The position numbers and the translations under genes were made by a program. Shown here in pieces: positions 46,044 to 54,938 of a stretch of DNA of 64,000 nt (its first letter is position 1; each line of letters begins with the position of its first letter). The stretch lies in contig NZ_LR215048.1 in assembly GCF_900660745.1 (NCBI RefSeq), positions 1 to 64,000 of the forward strand, read 5' to 3'. Source of the stretch: Haploplasma axanthum (lineage in GTDB: Bacteria; Bacillota_I; Bacilli_A; Acholeplasmatales; Acholeplasmataceae). A model generated the notes under the pieces. That model was not told the origin of the DNA. It saw only the letters and a list, made by a program, of their open reading frames with translations, and did no database searches.

Positions 46044-46184
46044 CGTCTTTATATATTTATTTACTTGACTTATTAATAGTTATCTCCTTATTTTATCTAC
46101 CACAATTATTTAATTCATATATACCTACTTTACATTACAATTATATCATAATTAAATTAAAATTAACGAAAAATTAACTTAATA

Positions 46185-47333
46185 TCAATCTTTTATTTTT
46201 TCCCTCTTTGATTCTATAATTTTACTTTCTCCTTCTAAAACACCTATTATTGGAATAAGTAAAAATGCCAACCAAGATATTTGCCAAGCAGCATAGAAAT
46301 ATCCAAAACTGAAGAACAATGCAAGAGCTATAAATGGAGTTATTGATGTCATTCTAAATTTGTTTTTTTGACTTGATTCAATAACTACAGCAAAAATTGG
46401 GATTAATAATAACACTTGCCAAATATATATCCAATTTTTAAAGATAACTCCTAAAACAACAAATGCAGCAATAATAAGAACTGAAAGCATTGTAAATAAA
46501 ATAGTTTTTTTACTTTTGTCAATTTCAATTGTTACATTAATATGGTCTGTCCATATTCCAATAACTAATGGAATAAAGAATGAACAAAGTGCTAATGGTA
46601 TAGTTACTTTACTAAAAACTAAAACAATGTATAAAATAATTGCAGTTATTGCACTTATAAAAAAGATTATTTCTTTTGGTTTATTTTTATCTCTAAATAA
46701 TGGTGTAGAAAGAATAACTAATAAAAAGAATAACCACGCATATTTCCATTCAAGTATTCCAAAGTATGTTACTAAAAATGCTGCAATTATTCCAATAAAA
46801 ACACTTAGACCAGCAACTTTATTTTTAAATGATTCTTTATCAGTTAAAACACCCAATATTGGAATAAGTAAAAATATCAACCATGTCGGATGCCAAACAT
46901 TAAAGAAATGACCTATTAGTATATAAGTTGCAGTAGTAAGAAATGGTGACATTCCTAATAACGTATTTAATAAATTTTTTCCAGAAAACATTACACCAGA
47001 AAGTGGGACAAAAAGAAATACTAGCCATGTTGGATGCCATACTTTTGTAAAATACCCTATTAAAACAAATGCTAATACTGAAATAAAAGGTGAAACAGCA
47101 ATTGCTTTTGATTTCCAAGTTTCTTCTTTAATTGTTATAACAGTATTTCTAATATTTTTATAAATTGTTCTTGGTCTTCCTAATCTTTCTATTATTTCTT
47201 CTTCAGATAAACCACGATTACTATATTCTTCATAGAACTCTTGATAATCAGCAATAATCTCATCAATTTGATTTTTACTAACATCTTTATCTTCTAAATA
47301 TTCTCTTAATTCTTCAATAAATTTATTTTTCAT
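46185..47333 (-). CDS. HAAS (DUF1700-type) membrane protein with repeated helix hairpins
   Basis: 382 aa. The N-terminal HAAS domain (FIEELREYLEDKDVSKNQI and EEYSNRGLSEEEIIERLG) is cytoplasmic and typical of PadR partners. About ten membrane helices follow, built from five related units that each end in a W-x-FLLIPI motif: VWHPTWLVFLFVPL, VWHPTWLIFLLIPI, WKYAWLFFLLVIL, IYIWQVLLLIPI, AWQISWLAFLLIPI. Starts inside the end of the PadR gene. Function unknown; such proteins are often linked to envelope stress. Confidence 0.8.
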   Translation of the reverse strand: MKNKFIEELREYLEDKDVSKNQIDEIIADYQEFYEEYSNRGLSEEEIIERLGRPRTIYKNIRNTVITIKEETWKSKAIAVSPFISVLAFVLIGYFTKVWHPTWLVFLFVPLSGVMFSGKNLLNTLLGMSPFLTTATYILIGHFFNVWHPTWLIFLLIPILGVLTDKESFKNKVAGLSVFIGIIAAFLVTYFGILEWKYAWLFFLLVILSTPLFRDKNKPKEIIFFISAITAIILYIVLVFSKVTIPLALCSFFIPLVIGIWTDHINVTIEIDKSKKTILFTMLSVLIIAAFVVLGVIFKNWIYIWQVLLLIPIFAVVIESSQKNKFRMTSITPFIALALFFSFGYFYAAWQISWLAFLLIPIIGVLEGESKIIESKREKIKD

Positions 47334-47646
47334 TTGTCTCTCCTCCTAATATACTATTAACTTCATTTAAGAAGTTTTTCCATTCTTCTAAATTTGTTTT
47401 CAATGATTCACGCCCTTGATCAGTAATCTGATAATACTTTCTTGGTGCACCATTATTTGTTTCTTTTTGGTATGTCACAAATAATCCTTGTGTTGTTAGT
47501 CTTCTAAGTAATGGATAAACGGTATTCTCATTAACATCAAGTTTATCATTTAATGTTTCCATAACTTCAAAGCCATACATATCTTTATCATTTATTATTT
47601 TTAAAACACAAAGTTCAATGATTCCTTTTTTAAACTGAGTAGTCAT
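47323..47646 (-). CDS. PadR-family transcription regulator
   Basis: 107 aa with KKGIIELCVLKIINDKDMYG, the winged helix (DVNENTVYPLLRRLTTQGL) and wing GAPRKYYQITDQGRESL, the PadR signature. It precedes and overlaps its HAAS membrane partner. An operator lies immediately upstream, which suggests autorepression. Confidence 0.92.
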   Translation of the reverse strand: MTTQFKKGIIELCVLKIINDKDMYGFEVMETLNDKLDVNENTVYPLLRRLTTQGLFVTYQKETNNGAPRKYYQITDQGRESLKTNLEEWKNFLNEVNSILGGETNEK

Positions 47647-47657
47647 TTTTACCTCCT

Positions 47658-47709
47658 ATTGTGTATTGCACAATACTATTATATATTATATATGTGCATT
47701 ACACAATAC
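47658..47709 (-). promoter_or_regulatory. PadR promoter with two operator dyads
   Basis: On the minus strand TTGTGT-N17-TATAAT forms a promoter. One copy of the element TATTGTGxAATxCACA covers its -35 and a second (with ATTGTG/CACAAT arms at 47658-47674) lies after the -10. The pair of sites fits a dimeric PadR repressor. Confidence 0.65.
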
Positions 47710-47720
47710 CAAAATAAAAA

Positions 47721-47739
47721 AAAGAGAATTACTCTCTTT
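47721..47739 (-). terminator. Terminator of degV
   Basis: AAAGAGA-ATTAC-TCTCTTT overlapping the degV stop, followed on the minus strand by a long T run. Confidence 0.8.
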
Positions 47740-48572
47740 TACTTGGTCACTAAATATATTCCCATTCCACCAAGACCAACATGGGCTGATATTACAGGAC
47801 TTAAAATACCTTTTATCTGAACATTAACTTTTCCATTATTAATGTTATTAATAGTTTCTTCTAATGTTTTAGCATATTCGATATTATCAACATAAGTAAT
47901 TCTTACAATTACATCACTATCTGAAATAAGGCTTACAACTTGTTCTTTTATATATTTAAAAACTGCCATTAAACCTCTTACTTTAGCTTCAACTGTTAAA
48001 ACACCTTCCTTAAATCTTAAGATTGGTTTTATTTTTAATATACTTCCAATTAAAGCAGATACTTTACCTAATCGACCATTCTTCACAAGTGTAGATAAAT
48101 CATCAACACTAAAAATTAATGATCCTTTAGTAATAATCTCGTTTATATGGTCAATAACTTCATTAACTTCCATACCTTTATTTGCAAGTTTCAAAGCTTC
48201 TTCTAAAATATAATCAGAACCAACACTTGCAGTTTTAGTATCAATTATAAAAATATTCTCATTTTCTAAAATACCTTTAGCAACATTTGCTCCATTTATA
48301 GTTCCACTTAGGGCACTTGATATTGTTAAACAAATAACATAATCATATCCATTTGAAAATTGTTTTTCAAATGCATCAACAAACATACTTGGCGCTGGCT
48401 GGCTTGTTTTAACATCTCTTTTTTCTTTCATTGTATTAACAACTATTTCATTACTAAACTCACCTTCAACATATTCATATCCATTAATTATTACTTTTAA
48501 TGGCACTATTGATACATCTTCGTTTCCTTTATAACCAAATGTTGAATCAACAACAAAACCAATTTTTCTCAT
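47739..48572 (-). CDS. DegV-family fatty-acid-binding protein
   Basis: 277 aa. IGFVVDSTFGYKG at the start, KTSQPAPSMFVDAFEK in the phosphate-binding strand-loop, ICLTISSALSGTINGA and the C-terminal SPVISAHVGLGGMGIYLV are the DegV landmarks. DegV/FakB proteins present fatty acids to the FakA kinase. fakA is not in the window. Confidence 0.9.
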   Translation of the reverse strand: MRKIGFVVDSTFGYKGNEDVSIVPLKVIINGYEYVEGEFSNEIVVNTMKEKRDVKTSQPAPSMFVDAFEKQFSNGYDYVICLTISSALSGTINGANVAKGILENENIFIIDTKTASVGSDYILEEALKLANKGMEVNEVIDHINEIITKGSLIFSVDDLSTLVKNGRLGKVSALIGSILKIKPILRFKEGVLTVEAKVRGLMAVFKYIKEQVVSLISDSDVIVRITYVDNIEYAKTLEETINNINNGKVNVQIKGILSPVISAHVGLGGMGIYLVTK

Positions 48573-48587
48573 GAATTATTTCTCCTT

Positions 48588-48815
48588 TTATAAACTTACA
48601 ACTCCAATTACACCTGGAACATTTTCTAATAACATACGTTCAATTCCCTCTTTTAATGTTATATCAATCGCGATACACCCATCACAAGCACCCATCATTT
48701 TTACGTATACAACGCCATCTTCAATTTTTAGTAACTCTATGTCTCCACCATCTCTTACAAGATATGGACGTACCTTATCTAGTAGAGATAGAACTTGTTC
48801 TTCTGTTTCATTCAT
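48588..48815 (-). CDS. NifU C-terminal-domain protein (Fe-S scaffold, NfuA-like)
   Basis: 75 aa, the complete NifU_C domain: VRPYLVRDGGDIELLKIEDG and the cluster-binding MMGACDGCIAIDITLK with CxxC. Assembles or carries [4Fe-4S] clusters. Overlaps yutD by 8 bases. Confidence 0.92.
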   Translation of the reverse strand: MNETEEQVLSLLDKVRPYLVRDGGDIELLKIEDGVVYVKMMGACDGCIAIDITLKEGIERMLLENVPGVIGVVSL

Positions 48816-49110
48816 CTACATTAATCTCCTTATCATCATTATTTTCTTTATATCTTTTTAATATATAATAAGCCGAGTTATAATTACATGATTCATTTAT
48901 ATAATCTGGGATTGCTCTAAATCCCCTTGGACTTTTTGAATCAGAATTAAATCCTTTTATACGTAAAAGACCAGATGCTATATCTCCAACAAGATATTGA
49001 TATCTATCAAAAGCAACATCAACATATTTCTCATTAAAAGCTGTTAAATCAAATGCTTCACGATAATTTTTAATTAATTCAAATTTCCCATGTTCTGTTT
49101 CAATAACCAT
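48808..49110 (-). CDS. YutD-family protein (DUF1027)
   Basis: 100 aa with the family core KNYREAFDLTAFNEKYVDVA, DRYQYLVGDIASGLLRIKGF and FRAIPDYINESCNYNSAYYI. Known from Bacillus near the Fe-S gene yutI; the same pairing here is a conserved neighbourhood. Molecular function unknown. Confidence 0.88.
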   Translation of the reverse strand: MVIETEHGKFELIKNYREAFDLTAFNEKYVDVAFDRYQYLVGDIASGLLRIKGFNSDSKSPRGFRAIPDYINESCNYNSAYYILKRYKENNDDKEINVDE

Positions 49111-49119
49111 GTCTTCCTC

Positions 49120-49635
49120 CTAATTACTTATATAATCATCAAGAGCAATATCCCATAAATCTTCATTAAAGTTTAATTCATAATTATCAAATAAAACTCC
49201 AATTTTTATTTTAGGTTGGTACTCTTTAATAAACTTATCATAAAATCCTTTTCCATAGCCTAATCGATAGTTATTTTTGTTTTTAGCTAAGCAGGATATT
49301 ATCAATAAATCTATTTCTTTATCAACTATTTTTCCATTTTTTGGTTCTTTAATTCCAAATTTACTTATTATCCATTTTGTTTTTTCATCAACAATTACGA
49401 ACTCCATTTTATCTTCTTTAATCCTTGGATAAGCAAATTTTGCATATTGATGTTTAAGTGTCGATATATCAACTTCGCTACCAAATGGAGCATATACTCC
49501 AATTATTTTTGCAGTTCTATATCTAATATCTTTCTCAATCTTTTGAATAATAATTTTACTTTTAATAATTCTTATTCCAAAATCTAAATTGTCTCGGTGA
49601 TTGATTGCTAGTGTTCTTGCTTCTTTCTTATTCAT
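49120..49635 (-). CDS. 5-formyltetrahydrofolate cyclo-ligase
   Basis: 171 aa. Phosphate-binding GYGKGFYDKFIKEY, early IGVYAPFGSEVD and the substrate strand KFAYPRIKEDKMEF match MTHFS. It turns 5-formyl-THF into 5,10-methenyl-THF with ATP. Overlaps the next upstream gene by 8 bases. Confidence 0.88.
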   Translation of the reverse strand: MNKKEARTLAINHRDNLDFGIRIIKSKIIIQKIEKDIRYRTAKIIGVYAPFGSEVDISTLKHQYAKFAYPRIKEDKMEFVIVDEKTKWIISKFGIKEPKNGKIVDKEIDLLIISCLAKNKNNYRLGYGKGFYDKFIKEYQPKIKIGVLFDNYELNFNEDLWDIALDDYISN

Positions 49636-51214
49636 TATTAACTAAATCCTTATAGAAAACACCATGATGAGAAAAACTTGGATTCTTAGCAATCTTTAAT
49701 GCTTCTTCAGCTGCTTGATATAAATGTTCTTCTTTAACAGCATCTTCTTTACTTACAGAAACTCCTGCAAAAACTTCAAGTTCACTTTGAATTGATCCAT
49801 AACGCATTGATAGATTTAGGAATGTTTCATTTGATCTTATTCCTTTTTGAACAAAATCCATCTTTCTTGGATCAGTGATTAAAACAACAAATTTTAAACC
49901 TGACATTCGATATACTCCGCCATTTTCAGTGACAAATGAACTATACATTTTATTGATATATTCAGCCATAAGCATATTGCCGACTTCCCATCCATATTCT
50001 TCATTTATTTTCGGAATATTTTTTAGTTCAATCAATAAAACATAGAAATAATTATCTTTATCAATAAGTTTTTTCATTTTAACTAATAATTCATGATAAT
50101 TACCTAAATGATCTAAAACTTCAATGTTTGTTGATCTAAAATGTTTCGCATTTATTGGATTTAATGTTCCCATAATTGTCGTTGTTGTATGATCATCGAA
50201 AATTCTTTTTCCACGTTCTTCAACCCAAATGTAATTACCATCTTTTAAAATTCGATATTTCAAATAATATTGTTGTTTAGAAAGGCTTAATTCACCAATT
50301 ACTGATAAATATGTTGTTAGATCTTCTGGATGGAATAATTTTCTAAAATCATTTAATTCCAGCGTATTATCTGGCAGATTAAGTATTTGAACTAATGCAT
50401 CGCTTGCCCAAATTATTCTTTGATCTAAATCAATATAGAATAATCCTTCTTTACTAATCTCTAAAGTAGCAATAAATTTAAGTTTAATACTTTCTAAGTC
50501 TTTATTACTTTCACTTAATTTCTTTTCAACACCTAATAAATCAAAATCAGTTTTTCTTTCACCAACAACAATTCTTCCTTTAAATTTACCAAGTACAAAT
50601 ACTGGTTGCATCATTAATTTGAAAATAACTTGCTTACCTTCAGAGTTTAAAATCACATGTTCTTCAACAAAATCATCACCAATTTGAGCTTTTTTACGAT
50701 ACTCTTTATAATAGTTTTCTAAAGCACGATTGTTAATTTCTGTTCCATTAAACTGAATAAATCTAATTGTTTTATTAAAAACATTAAACAATTTTTTTCC
50801 AATCACTTCTTCTTTTTCCATATTTATTTCATCTAAAAAACTTTGTGAAATATCTTTTATTCTTTCATTTTTATCAACAACATAATAAGCATTCCATTTA
50901 CTCTCTTTAATAGATTTAACAAATAACTGATAATGATTAGCTTTTAATATTGATGTTTTAAACGATGTTATAAAGACAACGAAATAGAAAACATAAACAA
51001 ATATTGAATAATATGAATATACTTGTTCATAGATTTTTTTAGATTCAATATATGGTTTATAGACAATTAAGACCACTATTGCAATTGTAATATTCAAAAA
51101 AGCAAGTGCAATACTTTTCTTAAGTAACTTTTCACTTTGAATACTTTGAATAATAACCATAAACAAAGTAAATACAGTCATTATTAGTGGAAATATTGGA
51201 TCTTGTAAAAACAT
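49628..51214 (-). CDS. Membrane PAS protein with degenerate GGDEF domain
   Basis: 528 aa. About three to four membrane helices in the first 105 residues, a PAS domain (NAYYVVDKNERIKDISQSFL), a second PAS_3-like domain (EGLFYIDLDQRIIWASDALV ... HPEDLTTYLSVIGELS) and a GGDEF-fold C-terminus. In the last, the GGDEF signature is replaced by SGLKF (YRMSGLKFVVL), so it should not make c-di-GMP. It may be a sensor or bind nucleotide, near the c-di-AMP cyclase gene. Confidence 0.8.
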   Translation of the reverse strand: MFLQDPIFPLIMTVFTLFMVIIQSIQSEKLLKKSIALAFLNITIAIVVLIVYKPYIESKKIYEQVYSYYSIFVYVFYFVVFITSFKTSILKANHYQLFVKSIKESKWNAYYVVDKNERIKDISQSFLDEINMEKEEVIGKKLFNVFNKTIRFIQFNGTEINNRALENYYKEYRKKAQIGDDFVEEHVILNSEGKQVIFKLMMQPVFVLGKFKGRIVVGERKTDFDLLGVEKKLSESNKDLESIKLKFIATLEISKEGLFYIDLDQRIIWASDALVQILNLPDNTLELNDFRKLFHPEDLTTYLSVIGELSLSKQQYYLKYRILKDGNYIWVEERGKRIFDDHTTTTIMGTLNPINAKHFRSTNIEVLDHLGNYHELLVKMKKLIDKDNYFYVLLIELKNIPKINEEYGWEVGNMLMAEYINKMYSSFVTENGGVYRMSGLKFVVLITDPRKMDFVQKGIRSNETFLNLSMRYGSIQSELEVFAGVSVSKEDAVKEEHLYQAAEEALKIAKNPSFSHHGVFYKDLVNNE

Positions 51215-51234
51215 TTAGATCATCTCCTTGATTT

Positions 51235-51411
51235 TTAATAGAAATATATAAAATATATAACGAATATTGTTATTACAAAAGCTAATATATATAATACATA
51301 TTTATGTTTACTTGCAAACTTAGTAATTCTTTCGGTTATTCCAGAGGTTCCAAATCTTCTGAATGGTTCAATTATAAATAATAATATTTTTTTAATTATT
51401 TCCATATTCAT
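51235..51411 (-). CDS. Small membrane protein downstream of cdaA (58 aa)
   Basis: ATG 51411 behind a perfect GGGAGG site. An amphipathic basic N-terminus (IIEPFRRFGTSGITERI) is followed by one membrane helix (YVLYILAFVITIFVIYFIYF). It begins nine bases after cdaA ends, so it is co-expressed. In Bacillus the cdaA partner cdaR is far larger; no YbbR repeats exist here. Possibly a small regulator of the cyclase, by position only. Confidence 0.7.
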   Translation of the reverse strand: MNMEIIKKILLFIIEPFRRFGTSGITERITKFASKHKYVLYILAFVITIFVIYFIYFY

Positions 51412-51419
51412 TTTCCTCC

Positions 51420-52190
51420 CTATCGCATAAACATGCTTAGATATTCCATTAATTTCTCTTTATCATTCATTTTTAATAAAATACCTTCAACAGCAATAGA
51501 AACATCCCCAGTTTCCTCTGAAACAATAATTGTTAATGCATCTGTTACTTCACTTATCCCAAGTGCAGCACGGTGTCTAGAGCCCATTGTCTTATCTTCT
51601 ACTTCTTTTTCAGATAAAATGAAATATGCACCTGCACATAAAATTTCATCACCACGAATAATAACTGCTCCATCGTGCAGTGGTGTATTAGGAATAAAAA
51701 TATTAATAATTAATTCTTTAGAGATATTTGAATGCATCATAATCGCTCTATCAGCAAATTGATCTAGAGTATTATGTTTTTCAATAGTCATTAACGCTCC
51801 AATTCGTTGCGATGATAAATAAAACGCTGCATCAACAATCGCATCTCTTGTTGACTCATTACCCATAATAGCTATATCTTTTTTCTTATCTTTTTTCCAA
51901 GCAAATTCAATTGATCTTCTAAAATCAGGTGCCATAATAACAATCAAAATTATTGGATACCATTCAATTATGTATTCTAAGGCTGGAGTGCTAGCCTTTA
52001 AGCCAAGTTTGTCAGTTACAAATCGAGCTATTAAAAGAACTACAAATATTAATGCAAAATTTAAAATTCGACTATTTGCAAATATAGTTTTAATAACTAA
52101 TAATACTAATAACCATATAATATAAGTATCAAGTAATAATCTCCATATATCATAACCTTGTATTTGTATTGCTAAAAGCATAAGTATCAC
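51420..52190 (-). CDS. cdaA: Membrane diadenylate cyclase (c-di-AMP synthase) CdaA
   Basis: 256 aa. Three N-terminal membrane helices and a DisA_N cyclase domain with the nucleotide-binding NTPLHDGAVIIRGDEIL (DGA motif) and GSRHRAALGISEV (RHR motif). Makes c-di-AMP from two ATP. It faces hflX across a 95-bp divergent promoter region. Confidence 0.95.
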   Translation of the reverse strand: MILMLLAIQIQGYDIWRLLLDTYIIWLLVLLVIKTIFANSRILNFALIFVVLLIARFVTDKLGLKASTPALEYIIEWYPIILIVIMAPDFRRSIEFAWKKDKKKDIAIMGNESTRDAIVDAAFYLSSQRIGALMTIEKHNTLDQFADRAIMMHSNISKELIINIFIPNTPLHDGAVIIRGDEILCAGAYFILSEKEVEDKTMGSRHRAALGISEVTDALTIIVSEETGDVSIAVEGILLKMNDKEKLMEYLSMFMR

Positions 52191-52234
52191 TCCTTTTTCA
52201 TGTTATATTATAACATAATATATAATATGTTTAC

Positions 52235-52263
52235 TTGCAAATAGATATAATAAAACTTATAAT
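52235..52263 (+). promoter_or_regulatory. hflX promoter, -35 palindrome shared with the cdaA side
   Basis: TTGCAA (52235-52240), 17 nt, TATAAT (52258-52263). TTGCAA is self-complementary and could also be read leftwards, where a weak TATGTT stands 17 nt away. A TGTTATA/TATAACA dyad (52201-52215) lies in the cdaA leader. Confidence 0.6.
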
Positions 52264-52285
52264 TAAATAGAAACGTGGTGATATT

Positions 52286-53536
52286 ATGGAAAATAAAAAA
52301 GATCGAGCAATCCTTGTTGGATTAGAATTATTAACAAGTAAATACAGTATGAGTGATTCCTTAGATGAATTAGAACATTTAGCAAAAGCACTAGAAATTC
52401 ATACTGTTGATAAAGTAATTCAAAGAGCGGAAAAAGTAAGTCCAAGATTTTATGTTGGTAGTGGAAAAGTTTTAGAGATTAAAAAAATGGTTGAAGTTTT
52501 AGGTGCTACAATCGTTATATTTGATGATCCACTTTCACCAACTCAAATCAATAATTTAGAAAAGGAATTAGAATGTCAAGTAATTGATCGTAGTTTTCTT
52601 ATTCTTTCAATCTTTTCTGAACGCGCACAGTCAAAACAAAGCATCCTTGAAGTTTCTCTTGCTCAAAAAGAATATATGCTCCCAAGGCTAATCGGTTTAG
52701 GTAATAGTTTATCTAGGCAAGGTGGTGGAAGCTATAACGCTAAAGGTCCAGGTGAAACTAAACTTGAACTTGATCGTAGAAAACTATTAAAAGAAATTTC
52801 AAATATAAAAAAAGAACTTGTTAAGATTAGTTCCGAAAATGAAGTTTCAAGAAAAAAAAGAAAACAAAACGGAATTCCAATTGTTGCTTTAGCTGGATAT
52901 ACGAATGTTGGTAAATCATCGTTAATGAATAGTTTAAGTGAAAAACTCAATTCTGTAACTGAAAAAGTATTTGAAAAGGACATGCTTTTTGCAACACTAG
53001 ATACTAAAACTAAAAGAATGCAAAAAGATAATAATCCACCATTCTTACTTGTTGATACCGTAGGATTTATAAAAAAACTTCCGCACGAGTTAATTAGATC
53101 ATTTGAATCAACACTAAGAGATGTTATTGATGCAGATTTATTAGTTATTGTTGCTGATGGAGCATATTTTAATGATTATCAAATAAGTTCAACACTTAAT
53201 GTTTTAAATAGCATTGGAGCATCTTCTATTCCTAAGTTATATGTTTTAACTAAGAAAGAAATCGCAATTACAGAACCACTATTTAATGAAGATTATATTT
53301 TTGTTTCAAATGTTACAAAAGAAAATATTGATACATTAATTAATACAATTTACTCAAATATCTATTTAGATAGTAGGATTGCAAACTTAAAGCTTTCTTT
53401 TAACAATAGTAATGTTTTCAGTTATTTAAAAGAAAATGCAACAATCTTAAAAACTGATTACTTAGAAGATGGTTACTTAATTAAGGTTGTTCTATCAAAG
53501 ACAGATCAAAAAAAATATGAAAAATACATAATTTAG
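52286..53536 (+). CDS. hflX: HflX ribosome-associated GTPase
   Basis: 416 aa. N-terminal HflX domain (VGSGKVLEIKKMVEVLGA, QIDR-like QVIDRSFLILSIFSERAQS, and GPGETKLELDRR), then the G domain with GYTNVGKSSLMNSL, DTKTKRM, LVDTVGFIKKLPHELI and the TKKE nucleotide motif. Splits stalled ribosomes. Confidence 0.95.
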   Translation: MENKKDRAILVGLELLTSKYSMSDSLDELEHLAKALEIHTVDKVIQRAEKVSPRFYVGSGKVLEIKKMVEVLGATIVIFDDPLSPTQINNLEKELECQVIDRSFLILSIFSERAQSKQSILEVSLAQKEYMLPRLIGLGNSLSRQGGGSYNAKGPGETKLELDRRKLLKEISNIKKELVKISSENEVSRKKRKQNGIPIVALAGYTNVGKSSLMNSLSEKLNSVTEKVFEKDMLFATLDTKTKRMQKDNNPPFLLVDTVGFIKKLPHELIRSFESTLRDVIDADLLVIVADGAYFNDYQISSTLNVLNSIGASSIPKLYVLTKKEIAITEPLFNEDYIFVSNVTKENIDTLINTIYSNIYLDSRIANLKLSFNNSNVFSYLKENATILKTDYLEDGYLIKVVLSKTDQKKYEKYII

Positions 53537-53538
53537 AG

Positions 53539-53559
53539 AAAAAGGCAATTAGCCTTTTT
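53539..53559. terminator. Bidirectional terminator between hflX and the sugar kinase
   Basis: AAAAAGGC-AATTA-GCCTTTTT with T/A runs both ways, overlapping the convergent gene ends. Confidence 0.8.
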
Positions 53560-54484
53560 TATTTTTATAATCATTAACCTCATCTAAATACGGCATAGCA
53601 TCCATTGCACCAAACTTAGTTATTGTTAAACTAGCAACAATACTTGCAAACTTCAAATATTCGCATAAAACGTCTTTTTCATATGATTCCCCATAAATGC
53701 TAATTCTATTTAAAAAAGCTCCTATAAAGGAGTCTCCTGCTCCTGTAGTATCAACAACATCAACTTGATATGATGGAACATCAATAACAAAATCTTTTGT
53801 ATATAAAGTTGCTCCTTTATTGCCTTTTGTTATAATTAAATATTTGAGCCTTGGTAAATTTAATAATAAAGTTATTGCTTCATTATAATCACTTTTTCTA
53901 GTTATAAATTCTAGTTCATTATCTGCAACTTTTAGAATATTTGCATATTTTAAATACATATTAATAGTTTGATGATATTTATCATGATCATCCCAAAGAT
54001 TCAACCGAATATTAGGATCAAAAGATATTATTGATCCTTGGCTAATTGCTTTCGAAAGTAAATAGTCATGAGAATCTCTTATCGGGTAATCACCTAAACT
54101 AACTGAACAAAAATGAACAATGCTATCTCTAAAATCCAAATCACTAATATTGTCAGCAATATACAATTGATCAGCACCAGGATTTCTGTAAAACAAAAAA
54201 GAACGTTCCTTATTTTCATCTAACGTTACAAATGCTAGAGATGTATTTGCACTACTACTCTTTTTCAAATACTTAATATCAACATTAAATCTTTTTAATT
54301 CATTAATTAGAAATTTACCAAAAGAATCATTACCAACTTGACCAACAAAGAAAGATTTTCCTGATAGTTTTGCATTAGTAACAGCAACGTTAGCTGGTGC
54401 TCCACCAGCTTTCATTGTATAACTATTTTTTTCTTCTTGTATAAAATCTATTAATAATTCACCGATACTTATAATTTTTCTCAT
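53549..54484 (-). CDS. PfkB-family sugar kinase (fructokinase-like)
   Basis: 311 aa. GGAPANVAV near the start and the catalytic/anion-hole DTTGAGDSFIGAFL at the end define the PfkB family; GELLIDFIQEE and FVGQVGNDSFGKFL are typical of fructokinases. Phosphorylates a sugar (probably fructose) with ATP. Monocistronic. Confidence 0.88.
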   Translation of the reverse strand: MRKIISIGELLIDFIQEEKNSYTMKAGGAPANVAVTNAKLSGKSFFVGQVGNDSFGKFLINELKRFNVDIKYLKKSSSANTSLAFVTLDENKERSFLFYRNPGADQLYIADNISDLDFRDSIVHFCSVSLGDYPIRDSHDYLLSKAISQGSIISFDPNIRLNLWDDHDKYHQTINMYLKYANILKVADNELEFITRKSDYNEAITLLLNLPRLKYLIITKGNKGATLYTKDFVIDVPSYQVDVVDTTGAGDSFIGAFLNRISIYGESYEKDVLCEYLKFASIVASLTITKFGAMDAMPYLDEVNDYKNKKG

Positions 54485-54522
54485 TATATCACCACATTTT
54501 AATTATACTATAAAAACAAAAA

Positions 54523-54538
54523 AAGCGGTTCTCCGCTT
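54523..54538 (-). terminator. Terminator of the rRNA/tRNA transcript
   Basis: AAGCGG-TTCT-CCGCTT with a T run on the minus strand, after the last tRNA. Confidence 0.8.
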
Positions 54539-54574
54539 AACAAATCTATGTAAAATAAAATTAAGTTTACTAAA

Positions 54575-54650
54575 TGGTGGCTCCGGACAGAATCGAACTG
54601 CCGACACATGGTTCTTCAGACCATTGCTCTACCAACTGAGCTACAGAGCC
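54575..54650 (-). tRNA. tRNA-Phe(GAA)
   Basis: Anticodon loop CTGAAGA, CCA encoded; last tRNA of the cluster. Confidence 0.96.
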
Positions 54651-54657
54651 AAATTAG

Positions 54658-54733
54658 TGGCGGTCCCGACGGGAATCGAACCCGCGATCTCCTGCGTGAC
54701 AGGCAGGCATGTTAACCGCTACACCACGGGACC
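54658..54733 (-). tRNA. tRNA-Asp(GTC)
   Basis: Anticodon loop CTGTCAC, CCA encoded. Confidence 0.96.
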
Positions 54734-54738
54734 ACTAT

Positions 54739-54815
54739 TGGTTGCGGGAGAGGGATTTGAACCCACGGCCTCCGGGTTATGAGCCCGACGAGCTACCAAA
54801 CTGCTCCATCCCGCG
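54739..54815 (-). tRNA. Initiator tRNA-fMet(CAT)
   Basis: Anticodon loop CTCATAA. The first base pair is the C1/A72 mismatch (CGCGGGA ... CCCGCA-ACCA) that marks bacterial initiator tRNA. Confidence 0.95.
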
Positions 54816-54830
54816 ATATAAAGTTTTCAA

Positions 54831-54921
54831 TGGCGGAGAAAGAGGGATTCGAACCCCCGCGCCTTTTACAGCCTGTCGGTTTTCAAGACCGATCCCTTCA
54901 GCCAGACTTGGGTATTTCTCC
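54831..54921 (-). tRNA. tRNA-Ser(TGA)
   Basis: Class II, anticodon loop CTTGAAA, CCA encoded. Confidence 0.95.
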
Positions 54922-54938
54922 ATTAAGATATAATGATT

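Larger units (their letters stand above)
44620..46045 (+). mobile_element. IS110-family insertion sequence, complete-looking
   Basis: A single intact DEDD transposase with a structured non-coding left flank of about 180 bp and a short right flank ending near a terminator. IS110 elements lack terminal inverted repeats, so exact ends cannot be set from one copy. It lies between the peptidase gene and the PadR/HAAS pair. Confidence 0.75.
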
